64,000 nt of DNA from contig NC_068976.1 of the NCBI RefSeq assembly GCF_016808095.1, positions 15,587,663-15,651,662 of the forward strand, given 5' to 3'. Origin of the DNA: Vigna angularis. Taxonomy: Eukaryota > Streptophyta > Magnoliopsida > Fabales > Fabaceae. Both the position numbers and the translations under genes were made by a program. Below are positions 13,888-27,124 of this stretch, piece after piece (within the stretch, counting starts at the first letter, position 1; each line of letters opens with the position of its first letter). The notes below the pieces were generated by a model that worked only from the letters and a program-made list of their open reading frames with translations, made no database searches and was not told the DNA's origin.

Positions 13888-14025
13888 AGTTTTGTTCTTT
13901 TAAGGACGTGTAGGTTATGAGTACACTATGTTTTCGTTGTGTGCTTGTATTGTGTTTAGTGAGTTATGGAATTATTTAACTCTTGAACAATTCTAACGCT
14001 CGTTTTCTGATGAACCAGAGAACGA

Positions 14026-17000
14026 ATGGCTCCTAGACTTCCTCCCCCACCTCAACCGAGTGAACCTGATGCTTCCAACAACTCTAGATTGTTGGAGAAC
14101 GTCATTGAGAGACTCCAACAGCAAAATACCACCCTCATGGAGCAAAACGCCACTCTGATGCAGCAAAACCAAGCTGCTATGCAAGGTTTGGAGGCCTCGC
14201 GTGTTAATTCTGAAAACACGCAAAGGCAATTGATGGAGATTTTGGCTGCCACTAGAGGTGCGACTGGAGCTTCTTCTTCAAACGCCACTCAACATGCCAC
14301 CCAACCTAATGCTGAATGGAGCTTGGAGAGTTTTCTTCAGCACCATCCGTCCAAGTTCAGTGGCAAGTGTCTTCCGGATGAAGCAGACCAGTGGCTGAGA
14401 GATATGGAGAGAATTTTCAACGCCAAGAGATGTCCGGATGAAAACCGCTTGGCATATGCGGAGTACTTGCTGACTGGAGAAGCCAGCCACTGGTGGGCGA
14501 GCGCCAGAGCCATTCTGACGGACGCTCACCAGCAGATTACTTGGGAAGTGTTCAGAAATAAATTCTATGAGGAGTACTTCCCTGACAGTGTCCGTTTTGC
14601 AAAGGAGGTGGAGTTTTTACAGCTGGTTCAGGGGGGAATGTCAGTTTCTGAATATACGAATAAGTTCAAACACTTGATTCGCTTCAACACAATGGCCACT
14701 AGTGAGGAGTGGCAGTGTAGAAAATTTGAGAACGGTCTACGCAGTGATTTGAAGGTTGTAGTTTCCAGTTTGTGTATCCGAACGTTCCCTGCTATGGTGG
14801 AGAGGGCCAAGGTATTGGAGAAGAACCTGGCAGAGGCGGAACGACACAAGAAACAGCAGATAGTAAGGGGGCCGATTGTCTCAAAGGGAAATGTTAATCA
14901 GAGAGGATCCCCCTACGCTCGTCCAGCGGCCAACGCGAGTGGATCCCAAGCCTTGGCTACTGTCGGCCAGTCTGGACAGCCAAGGAGTGTGGCATGTTTC
15001 CAGTGTGGAGGACCACACCTGAGGTGGGCTTGTCCTCAACTGAATGGGGGAAAATACTGCACTAAATGCAGAAGGAATGGGCACTTGGAGAACGAATGCT
15101 ATGTGGGAGGACGTGCGGCAATGAGGCCGCCGAACGCTGGAAGAGCCCAACAAGGAAGAGGTGGACGTGCACAAGCTACAGGAAGAGTTTATGCAATTAC
15201 GGGTGCTGAAGCTGCTCGATCAGGTACGCTCATCACCAGCACTTGCTTCTTGTTTGGAAAGCCGTGTGTAGTGTTGTATGATTCGGGGGCAACTCATTCC
15301 TTCATCTCGAAGGCATGCGTTGAGAAACTGGGACTAGTGGAGAGTGAATTACAGTTCGACCTGGTGGTGTCAACCCCAGCGGCTGGTGGGATTAAGACGT
15401 CTACAGCTTGTGTGAGATGTCCAATAGAAGTTGAAGGGCGTAGATATAAGGTCAATCTCATTTGCTTACCCCTTCAAGACTTAGAAGTAATTTTGGGGAT
15501 GGATTGGTTGGCTACCAATCGGATCCTCATTGATTGTGGAAAGAAGGAGTTAGTCTTCCCAGGTGAAGAAGAGGAGGAGTTGTCTGTCGATTGCGGTCAG
15601 TTGAAGGAAGACATCATGGAAGGGGCGAGCTGTTTTCTGATCATGACGTATGAAGACAACGAAGTGGAACGTTCGTCCAATGATGAGAGCAGTGGAGGAC
15701 GAACGGTAGTGGATGACTTTCCGGACGTCTTTCCGGATGAAGTCCCTGGTCTACCTCCTATACGCGAGGTTGAGTTCACGATCGACTTGGTGACCACTGC
15801 TGCACCCATCTCGGTTCAACCTTATAGAATGGCACCCGCCGAGTTGGTAGAGCTTAAGAGGCAAATTGAGGAGTTGATGGATAAGAGGTTTATCAGGCCG
15901 AGTGTTTCACCATGGGGAGCACCTGTGTTGCTGGTCAAGAAGAAGGATGGCAGCTCTCGGCTCTGCATTGATTATAGGCAACTTAATAAGCTGACTATCA
16001 AGAACAAGTATCCACTTCCAAGGATAGACGACCTACTGGATCAGTTGCAAGGTGCGTGCGTGTTTTCAAAGATTGATCTACGTTCGGGCTATCATCAGAT
16101 TAGAGTGAAGGAGGGAGATATTCATAAGACAGCATTTCGGTCTCGTTATGGTCATTATGAATACGTGGTGATGCCCTTTGGAGTGACGAACGCACCTGCA
16201 ATTTTCATGGACTACATGAACAGGATTTTCAGACCGTACCTGGACAAATTTGTAGTGGTGTTTATTGATGACATCCTTATCTATTCCAAGAGCTTTGAGG
16301 AGCATGAAGACCACTTGAGAACCGTGTTGAGCGTATTGAGGGAGAAAGAATTGTATGCCAAGCGTTCAAAGTGTCAATTCTGGATGAAGGAAATCCAGTT
16401 CTTGGGGCACGTCGTTTCTGCAGGAGGTATTGCAGTGGATCCAGCCAAGGTGAAAGCAGTGCTGGATTGGGAGAGCCCACGTTCGGTCACAGAGGTTAGA
16501 AGCTTCGTGGGGCTCGCGGGCTACTATAGGCGGTTCATTGAGGGATTCTCTAAGATAGTAGCCCCTCTGACTTATCTCACCAGGAAGGATCAGCCGTTCG
16601 CATGGACTGATCGTTGTGAGGAGAGCTTCCAGGAATTGAAGAAGAAATTGACGAGCGCCCCAGTGTTGGTCATTCCAGACACGGCCAAACCTTTTGAAGT
16701 GTATTGTGATGCGTCGTATCAAGGTTTGGGCTGCGTATTAATGCAGGAGAGGAAGGTGGTGGCTTACGCTTCTAGACAGTTGAAGATCCATGAGAAGAAT
16801 TACCCCACACACGACTTAGAGCTGGCAGCAGTCGTGTTTGCATTAAAAATCTGGAGGCATCATCTGTATGGAGCAACGTTTCAAGTCTTTAGTGATCACA
16901 AGAGTCTTAAGTATCTCTTTGATCAAAAGGAGCTGAATATGAGGCAAAGGAGGTGGCTAGAATTTTTGAAAGATTATGAATTTGAGTTACTTTACCATCC

Positions 17001-18600
17001 GGGAAAGGCTAACGTAGTAGCGGACGCACTAAGCAGGAAGTCGGTTCATGTTTCAGCTATGATGGTGAAAGAACTCAATCTAGTGGAGAGCTTTAGAGAC
17101 CTAAAGTTGCAGTTCGAGTTGGAGCCAAACAGTATCAAATGCTGCACCTTTAGAATAACAAGTGATGTGTTCGACCGAATCTGGATGAAGCAACGTGAGG
17201 ATGATGAGCTAGTGAAGATTTTAAGCGCGCTCGGTACGGATCAGGCCAAACATTTCAACGTTGGAACGGACGGTATGTTGCGTTACTTGGGTAGGACGTG
17301 CGTTCCTAATGATGGCGAGCTGAAGCGAATCATATTGGAGGAAGCACATCATAGTCGTCTTAACATTCATCCTGGTATGACTAAGATGTACCAAGATCTT
17401 CGGAGTTCGTTCTGGTGGCCTGGAATGAAGAGTGATGTCGCACGTTTTGTGGCATCTTGTTTAACCTGTCAACGTGCCAAAGCGGAGTATCAAAGACCGG
17501 GCGGCTTACTACAACCTTTGGAGATTCCCGAATGGAAGTGGGACAGCATTTCAATGGACTTCGTGACTCACTTACCTCGCACGGTCAAGAATCACGATTC
17601 TATTTGGGTAGTAGTGGATCGTCTAACGAAGAGTGCTCACTTCCTGGCCGTTAACTTGAAGATGTCAATGACCAACTTGGCCAAGCTCTATATCAAAGAG
17701 ATCGTTCGTCTACATGGAGTACTGTCCAGCATCATTTCAGACCGAGACACGAGATTCACGTCTCGTTTTTGGCAATCGTTGCAAGGAGAATTGGGAAGCA
17801 AGTTGCGAATGAGTTCTGCTTATCACCCTCAGACGGACGGCCAATCTGAGCGAACCATCCAGACGCTCGAGGACTTGTTGAGGACGTGCGTCCTAGATCA
17901 TATGGGAGTTTGGGATGAAGTTCTGCCGCTCGTTGAATTCACATATAACAACAGTTTTCAAGCAAGCATAGGAATGACACCGTTTGAAGCTCTTTACGGA
18001 AGGAAATGTCGAACGCCACTGTGTTGGTTCCAAGAAGGCGAGAATGTATTAACCAGACCAGAATTAATCCAGCAAACAACCGAGAAGGTGAAACTGATTC
18101 AAGAACGATTGAAGACGTCTCAAAGCAGGCAGAAATCCTATGCTGATAAGAGAAGAAGACCCTTAGAGTTTGCTGCTGGAGATCACGTGTTTCTCAGGTT
18201 GAATCCCATCACTGGAGTGGGAAGAGTCCTTCGTCCAAAGAAGCTTTCACCCAAGTTCGTAGGGCCTTATCAAATTCTGAAGAAGATTGGAGCAGTTGCG
18301 TATGAACTAGCTTTACCACCTCAACTGTCCAATCTACATCCGGTCTTTCACGTTTCCCAACTCCGAAAGTATGTAGCTGATCCATCACACGTACTGGAGT
18401 TGGAAGATGTCCAACTTCGCCCAGATCGAACGCTGGAGATGCAACCAGTCTGCATTGAAGACAGCCGCACCAGACTCTACAAAGGGAAGGACGTTCGTCT
18501 TGTGAAAGTGGTGTGGGATGCGAAGACTGGCGACTCAACATGGGAGGTTGCAGAGGCCATGAAGGAGCTTTACCCTAAATTGTTCCCTGGTAAGCCCTAG
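14026..18600 (+). CDS. Intact gag-pol polyprotein of Ty3/gypsy chromovirus (1524 aa)
   Basis: A single frame from ATG 14026 to TAG 18598-18600. Domains in order: gag (about residues 90-300; motif [19 protein letters not shown]); two zinc knuckles, [13 protein letters not shown] near 324-336 (CX2CX3HX4C) and [14 protein letters not shown] near 345-358 (CX2CX4HX4C); aspartic protease active site [12 protein letters not shown] near 417; reverse transcriptase with FIDDILIYS near 746; RNase H with CDASYQGLG near 892 and SDHKSLKYL; integrase zinc finger ending [12 protein letters not shown] and a catalytic D-D-E (SMDF, SDRDTRF, SERTIQ at about 1177, 1239, 1275); and a C-terminal chromodomain-like segment [16 protein letters not shown]. 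No stop or frameshift interrupts it, and every catalytic motif is present, so the element is potentially autonomous. A chromodomain-like tail normally directs integration to particular chromatin. Confidence 0.97.
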   Translation: MAPRLPPPPQPSEPDASNNSRLLENVIERLQQQNTTLMEQNATLMQQNQAAMQGLEASRVNSENTQRQLMEILAATRGATGASSSNATQHATQPNAEWSLESFLQHHPSKFSGKCLPDEADQWLRDMERIFNAKRCPDENRLAYAEYLLTGEASHWWASARAILTDAHQQITWEVFRNKFYEEYFPDSVRFAKEVEFLQLVQGGMSVSEYTNKFKHLIRFNTMATSEEWQCRKFENGLRSDLKVVVSSLCIRTFPAMVERAKVLEKNLAEAERHKKQQIVRGPIVSKGNVNQRGSPYARPAANASGSQALATVGQSGQPRSVACFQCGGPHLRWACPQLNGGKYCTKCRRNGHLENECYVGGRAAMRPPNAGRAQQGRGGRAQATGRVYAITGAEAARSGTLITSTCFLFGKPCVVLYDSGATHSFISKACVEKLGLVESELQFDLVVSTPAAGGIKTSTACVRCPIEVEGRRYKVNLICLPLQDLEVILGMDWLATNRILIDCGKKELVFPGEEEEELSVDCGQLKEDIMEGASCFLIMTYEDNEVERSSNDESSGGRTVVDDFPDVFPDEVPGLPPIREVEFTIDLVTTAAPISVQPYRMAPAELVELKRQIEELMDKRFIRPSVSPWGAPVLLVKKKDGSSRLCIDYRQLNKLTIKNKYPLPRIDDLLDQLQGACVFSKIDLRSGYHQIRVKEGDIHKTAFRSRYGHYEYVVMPFGVTNAPAIFMDYMNRIFRPYLDKFVVVFIDDILIYSKSFEEHEDHLRTVLSVLREKELYAKRSKCQFWMKEIQFLGHVVSAGGIAVDPAKVKAVLDWESPRSVTEVRSFVGLAGYYRRFIEGFSKIVAPLTYLTRKDQPFAWTDRCEESFQELKKKLTSAPVLVIPDTAKPFEVYCDASYQGLGCVLMQERKVVAYASRQLKIHEKNYPTHDLELAAVVFALKIWRHHLYGATFQVFSDHKSLKYLFDQKELNMRQRRWLEFLKDYEFELLYHPGKANVVADALSRKSVHVSAMMVKELNLVESFRDLKLQFELEPNSIKCCTFRITSDVFDRIWMKQREDDELVKILSALGTDQAKHFNVGTDGMLRYLGRTCVPNDGELKRIILEEAHHSRLNIHPGMTKMYQDLRSSFWWPGMKSDVARFVASCLTCQRAKAEYQRPGGLLQPLEIPEWKWDSISMDFVTHLPRTVKNHDSIWVVVDRLTKSAHFLAVNLKMSMTNLAKLYIKEIVRLHGVLSSIISDRDTRFTSRFWQSLQGELGSKLRMSSAYHPQTDGQSERTIQTLEDLLRTCVLDHMGVWDEVLPLVEFTYNNSFQASIGMTPFEALYGRKCRTPLCWFQEGENVLTRPELIQQTTEKVKLIQERLKTSQSRQKSYADKRRRPLEFAAGDHVFLRLNPITGVGRVLRPKKLSPKFVGPYQILKKIGAVAYELALPPQLSNLHPVFHVSQLRKYVADPSHVLELEDVQLRPDRTLEMQPVCIEDSRTRLYKGKDVRLVKVVWDAKTGDSTWEVAEAMKELYPKLFPGKP

Positions 18601-18628
18601 AATTTTCGAGGACGAAAATTTTTGTAGT

Positions 18629-18637
18629 TAGGGGGAT
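18629..18637 (+). promoter_or_regulatory. Polypurine tract of the Tekay-type element
   Basis: The purine run AGGGGGA directly precedes the TG of the 3' LTR at 18638 and lies just after the polyprotein stop. The sequence between them contains 'gaggacgaaaatt', a pre-LTR context common in this lineage. Confidence 0.85.
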
Positions 18638-21142
18638 TGTGAGACCCTGAATAATTAACGCACCAAATCACACTCTTTAATCATCATTAAACGCATTTTG
18701 ACACGTCAAACCCACTCTGCATGCGCCTGCCATGTGTCACTGAGGGAGCGTTCCAGAAAACGTTGGTGGAAAACAAGTGGCGTGCCGAGGATGGACGTTC
18801 GTCCAGCGCGGGAAGGGAAATTCAACCTCTGCATGCACTGACGCCATCTGTCACGTCCGGAGCTTCTAAAAGCTGTAGTAGAAGCCAGGTGGCCGTACGT
18901 GGTTGCATGGTCGTTCGGCGAGGAAGAGAAAATGATTTCTCTGAAAAACACTTTCTCTCATTTCTGCATTCATCTTCTTCTCCACGAAACTCTGGCCATT
19001 TCTTTTCTCCAGCTTCTCTCTAAACTCTTTTCATCTTCTCTCTAAGATCACTCACCACCAGCATCTCTACTTCCATTTCAGAAAACGTAGGATCGTTCAC
19101 TGTGTCGTGAGCTTTCATTTGAACCGAGCGGAACTGAAATCGGAACTGGTAAGTTTTCGAACCCTAAAACGCTCCGTTCAGAGTTGCATGCGGACGCTGG
19201 TCCTGCTGCATGTTAGAGTATAAGCTGAGTTGTCTCCGTTTCTTGTGGTTAGATTTAGTGAAACATTCGAGAAGCACGTTGAGGGTAGGAAACTGTATTT
19301 GGACAAGTTAAACGCATTCGCTTAGGGAGTTCACTGCTAGACCAGGTAAGGGAAGCTTTAGTAATTTAATTTAATACTTGTTGATGTTTATGAAATGCCT
19401 GAAGTATACTGGATGTCTGAAATGTATGAAATGTTTGATGGTTTAAGCATGCGTGAACGAACTCTGTTATTGTACTGGACGTATATTTGTAAGATTGGTT
19501 GCACTGTATGTTGAGAATGAAACGTATGATCTGGAATATGATTGAATTCTGTATGAGATGAAATGATAATATGAATTCTGTAATGTATGAGATTTATGGT
19601 GGAGAAAAATCATAAGTTATGAATCGTATGAAATCTGTAAAGTCATTGTAAACTGAAAAATCTGGAACAACATCATTTTCTCTGATTGAACAATTACGCT
19701 CGTCCTTGTACGGTCATATACCGTTCGTCTTCTCTAAAATTGAATTAGAGTTAAATTCTTTCTTTTGGAAAGAATTCTGTTTTAGAACGAGCGTCCCCAT
19801 TTGAAATGCTAATTGAGTGTTCGTCCTAAGTGGCGTTCGGTCTTAGACCGAACGCTCGTTCAAAAAGATAAATGATAGGTAGCGCTCGTCCTTATGTCGA
19901 GCGTTCGTCCTTGATAAGTAGCGCTCGCCCTTATGTCGAGCGTTCGTCTTTGATAGCGTTCGACCCTCTGTCGAGCGTTCGTCTTTGATAAGCGTTCGGC
20001 CTTATGTCGAACGTTCGTCTTAAACGGCGCACGGTATTCTACCAAGCGTTCGTCCGAGATAACGCTCGGCTTTATAACGAGCGTCCGTTTCTAAATCGCG
20101 CAAGGTCTCCTATCCAGCGCTCGTATTAATTGAATAATTATTGATTTCTAAATAGCGTTCGTCCTGATTTCTAAATAGCGTTCGTCCCGCTCTTAAATAG
20201 CGTTCGTTTATACAGTTAATTAACGTTCGTCTTTTTAAAGAAGTGTAACTAAGAATGAAAGTGTGATGTTGAGTGAATTATGAAGTGTGCGAACCATATA
20301 TGAGATGAGATTATGATTTTGGAATTTGAACGAGCGTTCCAAGGAGGAACGTCTCTATGAAAGATTATGATGAGTTGTAAAGTGTGACCATGGTAAAATC
20401 GCTGATGGCTGATCATCCTGATATTCCGTGAGTGCTCTTCTCATGTAGAGGAGAGTAGGTCATGCGTGGGAATGGCAGGAGGCCCTAGCCCTATTGAGTA
20501 CTTTGAGGCTGATAGGGTTAACCTCGGTTGGCAGCTGATGAGGGTCCCAGTTACTACACCAACTGGGTGCATGAACGCCTGCGGTTACATGGATTCACAC
20601 AGTCCGGACGGTCGGTCTTAGGAGAGTTTTGGGTGAATTATATTATGCTTTGATGTATTGATGCATGTCTTGTGTGTTAAATTCGTATGATTAAATTGTA
20701 TATGATATGTATGAATTAAATTACCTAAGCTTACCCTTGCAATTCCTTGTGTTGTCTACTGTTTATGTACGTCCGTCTTGTCAATGCAATGATCATCCGT
20801 TGTGGATGTGAGCAGATGGAGAGGTGCCACTTGAGGCTATGCTGGAAGAAGAAAATTTGGAGGACGCCAACCTAGTCGAAGTGGAAGTTAAGGCCGAGCA
20901 GTAGATCGCTCGCTCTTTAGTAGCTGTTAATAGTTTTGTTTATGTTTTAGGACGTTCGGTTACTTATGTTGTAAAACCGTTCGTTGTTAGCATTCGCTAT
21001 TTTTTTGGGGCTCGACCTTGTAACGCTGAAACTTCTAGCCGTTCGGCTTTTGTCCTCTGGTAGTTGTAAAGACTGTTGACTGTTTACTGTTAATTGTAAT
21101 TATTTCTAATTAATGGTTATTACTATTTATTGGGATGTTACA
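18638..21142 (+). repeat. 3' LTR of the Tekay-type element
   Basis: Direct copy of 11366-13870. Five differences were seen by eye: near 19630 (G to A), 19772 (T to G), 19809 (T to C), 20179 (T to C) and 20412 (T to A), given as left to right LTR. Confidence 0.97.
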
Positions 21143-24100
21143 TTAATCATCGATCAATCTCATTTAAGATATTGTTTGTTTTGAAGTTTAAATCTTTTTA
21201 TAAACTTTTTTTAAAAAAATATGTCAAAAGATAGAAAGATGAATAAATATTTAAATTATCTTAGACCTTTACTCCTAAGTAATGTGAGTTTGTTAGGCAT
21301 AATAGGAAGATAAGCCCCCAATCAAGGTTCAAGGGAAATGACTAAAGATCTCAATGGAGAGCTCAAGAAATTGATGGTTCGTCTTAAAACCTTATTATTG
21401 GTTTCATAGTGGACGTCAATTTTTCGATCCAAAGTTTGCCGAATGATATCGTTAGAGTCAATCATCTCCCATTTGAGGTATTTTTTTGTTTTAGAGTTTG
21501 TGCTTTGTCACAGATTTTTCTTTAAAGGTGTCTTAAAGAGAAGAATGAGTAATTAAAGTGTATATGGTCTCAGACTCTAAGGCGAATGACTAAGAAGACT
21601 TAAGGGATTAATGATTCATCTAACAAACCTACTGTTTTATGGTGAACTAACTTAAATATTTTGATCTCAAGTCTACTAATACATAATTAATGTAAACCAC
21701 TACACATTTAAAATATTGTCCAATTTAAAAGTTAATGTTTCATCACGATTTTTCTTTAAAAGATGTTATGATATCTTTACGTTTAATATAGAACTTTATC
21801 ATATTAACAATTTAATAAAATATAATAAATATAATAATTTTGAATAAAGAGTTTGATAATCCAATAGCTACATGTATAATAGTTTTAAAAGTTCAATAAA
21901 TAATAAATACCTGCGTAACACTTTTTTATATCTCAATTGTAACAATTTTTATAGTTCAAACAAACATGTGTAAAACTCTTAAATATGCCATGTTATATTT
22001 ATAATAACAATAATTTGTAAATTATACCCCTCTATAATTGTGTAATCATTAATAACTTCTATCAAAAACTCTATACATAGAATGAGAAAATGTATAGGTT
22101 TTATTTTATGGTCTCTATATGTTCCTTTTCTTGATTAAATCTCTTATTCATTTTATATAAATTAATTGAAATTTAAATGTTGCAATGGATATATATGTCC
22201 ACATCTTTCACTTAAATGGAAAGAAGCAATAAAAACATAAATGAAGGTTCTTGAAGATAACAATACATGGTACTTAACTAAACTCTTTGCAGGAAGACAC
22301 CTATTGTAGGAAATTACTTTCTACACCTATCATTTTCTTCCCGCACCCCATCGTTTTTGGAATTTATTTTCTAGAATCCAATAAAAAGTTGGAATTTTTT
22401 TAGGAAGTCAAACATCCCTTCTTATACGGAAGGCATTTTCTGGAAGGTTTTGATGGGGTGGGAGAAGACAATAAGACTAAATCCCAAATAAAAGTGGTCA
22501 CCAACAAAATCATCCATAAAAATGATAATTTAATTTCAACTATTTTATAAAATGATTTTATTTTATTTAATTTGGTGTTTTAAAAGAACTATATTTTCTC
22601 AAATCCCTTACTAGAATAAGCACATGAGAGTTTATTTTAGTGAGAACCAATTCTTAGAATAATAAAACTTGAATATAAAAATAATATTATTTGTTTGAAA
22701 ATCCATCTCTAACATATTTTGCCCACAACTATATGTTAATTTGGAGACTTGTGGTTTCAAAGAATGTTTGCTACCTTATACAACATTTGGATTATTAAGG
22801 GAATTAAAGTCCTTATAAGAATATTAGAGAAAGGGACAAAGCAAAATCTTTTTTTTTTTGCCATTATAATCGTTAGGCCTTATTTTTTTTTTTCGTTTTA
22901 TGAATAATAATTTAATACATATCTAATCTAACACCTCTAAAACCAATATCATCTATTTTCAATATATAAGGGTTAATTAACAAACCCATTACACATTTTC
23001 AAATTCTTTTTGCATAGTAAAACAAACATAATTTATGTTCGATCAAGTTATGAAATCTACTTGAGAAAAAAAAAATTAGAATAAGAGACACCATTTTAAA
23101 ATTACGACAAAATTTGAGAAAATTTATTGTAATTAGCTCTTATATTAATAATAAAAGGAAAAGCAAGTCAATTAATAGGAATAATTTGTAAATTTTACCA
23201 AGTTTACCAATCCAAATCATGCTTTCGTGGACTGTGACCTAATGTTTAACTACAAAAACAAGTCATTTTCATAAATAAAAAATTAAAAAAAAATCATTGT
23301 TATTGGTAGAATAGTAGTCATTGACATTAGTTAAAGGAGCTGACCAAACGAAAGAAACGGAAGGATTAACAGTTACGATGCATTGAAAATATCTGAAACA
23401 TTTGCTTAATTTATTAATTTTTTTCAAACTTTTGAGTGATTAAAATATATATTTTTTAATTGGAAAGACTAAAAGCGGAGTTTACACTCCAAATTTTAGA
23501 GACTACAAGTATAGTTAGGTATTTCTAATTCTACTTAAATATTAATGCAATAATTTTATTTTAATTATTTATTATATTTTTAAACTAAATGATATATATA
23601 GAAACGTGTAAATAAAGAATTCATAAATTAGTGCAAGAATGATACATGCACCTGCTTTAAATGGGCTTTAATTTTAATTGGGCTTTAATTTCAATTGGGC
23701 TTTTACTGAGTTCACCCTGTTTAAAAAGGAAAGGAGTTTGTGATTATCCGTCCTCACAACTATTATATATAGACTTCATCATTATGTTTATTCTTCATGA
23801 TTAGTATGATCTTTGTGACTTTCACCACCATTTCTCTATCATGAAAGTTACACATTTCAAATATATATATCTTTGGAATCATATACTTTTTTCTGTATTA
23901 ACTTACCTTAATTGTTCTTCATCCATTCCCATCTCTTCAATCATGTCTTTCCTTTAATTTCAGTAATAATTATTCTGATTAAAATATATCTCCACTTTCT
24001 AGTACCTTTTCATTGCCATTATGGTGGGGTCGATAACTAAGATGATTGTATTTTATTTTTAACTTTATTGATGGTTGGATCAACTCAACCAAAGTTGAGA

Positions 24101-25791
24101 TTTTATTCAACGTTGGGGGAGAAAATCACACAAATAAAGACAAAAAATACAATATACAACAAAGTCCATCTTTAAAATCAACTAAAAAAAAAAAGTTCAA
24201 CATTTCTTACATACACAAAGGAGAATGTTATAAAAAATATTTAAATACAATAATGAACTTTTTCTATCAAACGATAATATATCACCAAAAAAGAAATTGG
24301 TTTAAGTTAATACTTTAGGACTAGTGCTTGAGATACTTTTATTTTTCCTCTAAAAGAATCCTGTATTTTATATTTCATCCATTTTATAACTATAATTGCT
24401 TTAAGTTAATACATATTAAGAAAATGATATTGGTATATTGGTACAAGAAAATACCCATACTCAATGAGTTTGGAAGATGTTAAATGTACTAATAAAACAT
24501 AATAATTTTAAAATAAAACAAACTAATCAAAGTTGTAAGTAATTTAATAAATTTGGATATTTAGTTGTGTTTAAAAATTTATTTTATTAATTAAAATATT
24601 TTCTTTTTGTTTAAATACCCTACAATTTGATTTTTATTTTTGTTATTTGGAAATAGACATGATCATTATTTCAATCTTATCAGTTACTTAATTAGCTTCT
24701 TCTTTCTAATCTCTTTTAAGTTGGCAAGTCAACTTGATGATGAGTGAAGACAACAATACAAAACATATTTTGGCCACACAAGAATTTATTTGAAAATATT
24801 GAAATTGATGAAATACTTAAACTTTATAATTAAATCATAAAAAAATTATATTAATTTTTAATCATTTTTTTAATTCTTTTAGAAATTCACAACTGTTTTG
24901 TATTAATTTATTATGCATGAGAACCTAGAATAAGTAATCGCAATATATCTTTATATAAAAAAAAATAGTATAATTGACATTCCCATTTTTTAATATTCCA
25001 ACTTTATCTTAAATCACAATTGTTTGAATTGTATGAGTTAAAATGTCCTTTAGATTCAACGAGTTAGGTTAAACTTTGACTCTTTGGATCACCAATTTGA
25101 AGTTCTTAAGAAAAAATCCAAACAGCATGGATCATCCATTTCTCTTTTCACATGTTTCCCTTGTCCTAACAAGTTATGTTATATATACTATGAGTACCAA
25201 CCAATTGTAATTAGTTTGTGTTTGAAACTATAATCACAGAATGATGGTTTTTCCTAATAATTTGGTTGGTGAATAGACATAGCTTTCGTCACTGTTAGGT
25301 ATATCAGGAAGCAGTTTCACACCCTTTAAGCATATGTATGTACTTTGTGATTTGTCACCAACAGTTTTGTGACCTTACCCTTCACAAAAAATTTCATACA
25401 ACTTTTTCTTGACATGATTGTGACAGGCTAGAACAGATTATTTGGCAAGGAAATTGAATCAATCAGCTATATCTGGTCCAAACACGTCTCAATTGGATAT
25501 GATTTTCAAAGAAAACAAAATACCAACGCAAAGGAAAAGAATGGGTCATCATTATGGAAGGACAATCCAGAGAAAAACATTGGCCCTTAAATAAGATAAA
25601 ATCTGACATTTCTCAGCCTTTTAGGATGCTGCACATTCATGTCAAACTAGCCACATACAGAATCAGTACCATTTTCTTTTTAACACACAAAATAACAAAC
25701 ACTTTCGTGTCCACATTTCTCTCTTATCAATTATTCTATCATTCATCTAAATGGAAACAGAACCTGACAATACCTGAAGCTTCCAAGAATC

Positions 25792-25848
<57 letters not shown>

Positions 25849-26185
25849 TACATATTATAATATAATACAGCTTGATCTATATTCTATAACTTAATCAAAT
25901 AATTTGAGATACTGGTTTTCTCCCCACTGCATTATTATGCTACATTTTTTTATGTACACTATTATTTAAATATCACATACAAAACCAATGCTAGGAAATA
26001 ACACTTTTTTGGGAAAGAAAAATAAGAAAAATTCTCTCGTATCAATGATTCAACTCATATTTTAACTAAGGTAATTTGAGTGGCTGGTCTTTCACCATGT
26101 TATGAGTCGTGGTTCATTGAGAGAAGTGTCTGTGTCTGAAATGTCTTGAACAGATTGTGTCTCACTGAGAAAACAGCAAAAAGAT
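21143..26185. other. AT-rich intergenic region without a recognised gene
   Basis: After the TTAAT target duplication the sequence is ordinary AT-rich spacer. The longest frames (24046-24318 and 25554-25865, both +) have low-complexity composition and no known domain; the second runs through a TA microsatellite. The last few hundred bases probably hold the 3' UTR of the BKI1 homologue on the minus strand. Confidence 0.6.
25795..25843. repeat. (TA)n microsatellite
   Basis: About 24 uninterrupted AT dinucleotides. Likely length-polymorphic. Confidence 0.95.
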
Positions 26186-27124
26186 TCAGCATTTGAGTTT
26201 TTCTTCTGTTGCAATTGAATTTTTGCAGTGAGCAATAGCAGCTTGAATGGCTGCCTGCAACTCTTCCATGGTACTGTCTCTAGCAGAAGAAGGGAGAGGT
26301 GTGGTTGCAATCAAGAGACCACTATTTGTTGGAGAAGTCCTCATTGATGCCGGTGCTGAATACTGTTCTCTCCAACTCTGCTTATAATTTGTTGGAGTTA
26401 CATTTCCTGAATAAGAATAACTCTGTCCACAACTGGGTCTAATCTTCTCTCTTTGCCCTTTGAAAAGCATCTTAGGCTGAACCATTCTCAAGTACTTTTT
26501 CATTGCATGGATCACATCAAACCTTACCTTCTTCTTGTACTTCGCTTTATCTTCCTTGCTATCTCGGCACCCTTTGTGCCCCTTGACCAATCCAAATAAT
26601 GAAAATGTAAACTTGGACTTACCTTGTACCTTTTTTTTTTCCATGTTGTCGTGTTGGTCTGGTATGGTGCTTCTGCTGCTGTTGCTGTCTGAGGAGGTGG
26701 TGCTGTTGGTGGTAGTATCCTTAATGATGGAGTGGTTTTCATGCTCTAATAAGTCTCTGATGGGGAGGGTGAAGCTGTCCATGGAATTGGTTGAAGAGCG
26801 AGGTGAAGAAGGGAGGTGTGAAAGGAGGTGCAGAGGGAGCAAGTGACCATGGAAGAAAATGTCATCAGCAGGAGATAAATCAAGAGCAATGGAAGATGGT
26901 TGAGCTTTGGAGTTATTATTATCTTGAGGGAATGTGGGGTGGTGGAGGGAGATTGTGAAGGAGAACTCTTGAGAAGGGGAAGAGGGTGTTGAAGACTGTG
27001 GTGATGACGAAGCTTCGTCTTCTCTATCTTGTTGTTGCCATGATGATAATTGTGCTGCTGCTGCTTCAATTTGTTGCTTTGGCACATCGTTTTCTGTGTT
27101 CTTTTGGTGCTGATGAGTTTCCAT
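26186..27124 (-). CDS. BKI1: BRI1 kinase inhibitor 1 homologue (312 aa, single exon)
   Basis: BKI1 is a membrane-associated negative regulator of brassinosteroid signalling. It binds the kinase domain of the receptor BRI1 and is released from the membrane after tyrosine phosphorylation. The protein has a Ser/Pro-rich, Gln-rich N-terminus. It then has the family segment SPADDIFFHGHLLPLHLL (residues 84-101), a FTFSLFGL motif (172-179), a basic stretch KYKKKVRFD (195-203) suited to membrane binding, the conserved tyrosine context KKYLRMVQP with Tyr at 211, and the C-terminal BRI1-interacting motif STMEELQAAIQAAIAHCKNS starting at residue 284. Length is close to the Arabidopsis protein (337 aa). 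The ATG at 27124-27122 is the first in frame. The absence of introns agrees with the family. I see no damage. Confidence 0.94.
   Translation of the reverse strand: METHQHQKNTENDVPKQQIEAAAAQLSSWQQQDREDEASSSPQSSTPSSPSQEFSFTISLHHPTFPQDNNNSKAQPSSIALDLSPADDIFFHGHLLPLHLLSHLPSSPRSSTNSMDSFTLPIRDLLEHENHSIIKDTTTNSTTSSDSNSSRSTIPDQHDNMEKKKVQGKSKFTFSLFGLVKGHKGCRDSKEDKAKYKKKVRFDVIHAMKKYLRMVQPKMLFKGQREKIRPSCGQSYSYSGNVTPTNYKQSWREQYSAPASMRTSPTNSGLLIATTPLPSSARDSTMEELQAAIQAAIAHCKNSIATEEKLKC

Larger units (their letters stand above)
11366..21142 (+). mobile_element. Complete Ty3/gypsy LTR retrotransposon, Tekay/Del chromovirus type
   Basis: The 9777-bp element is bounded by TG...CA LTRs of 2505 bp at 11366-13870 and 18638-21142 (constant offset 7272). 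It is flanked by a 5-bp target duplication TTAAT at 11361-11365 and 21143-21147. It has a PBS, a PPT and one uninterrupted gag-pol frame. By eye I found only five single-base differences between the two LTRs and no net indel, so the insertion is recent. Long LTRs, fused gag-pol, domain order PR-RT-RH-INT and the C-terminal chromodomain-like motif place it in the chromovirus branch. It sits in AT-rich intergenic DNA and breaks no recognisable gene. Confidence 0.97.

Noticed and set aside
22270..22480. Possible small inverted-repeat element (cttcccgcaccccatc / gatggggtgggagaag)
   Set aside because: Only about 15 bases pair, with mismatches, and no terminal duplications could be defined.
24046..24318. 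90-codon frame
   Set aside because: Lys/Asn/Ile-rich composition as expected of random AT-rich DNA; no similarity recognised.
25554..25865. 103-codon frame ending in Tyr-Ile repeats
   Set aside because: The end is translated (TA)n microsatellite and the rest has no recognisable domain.
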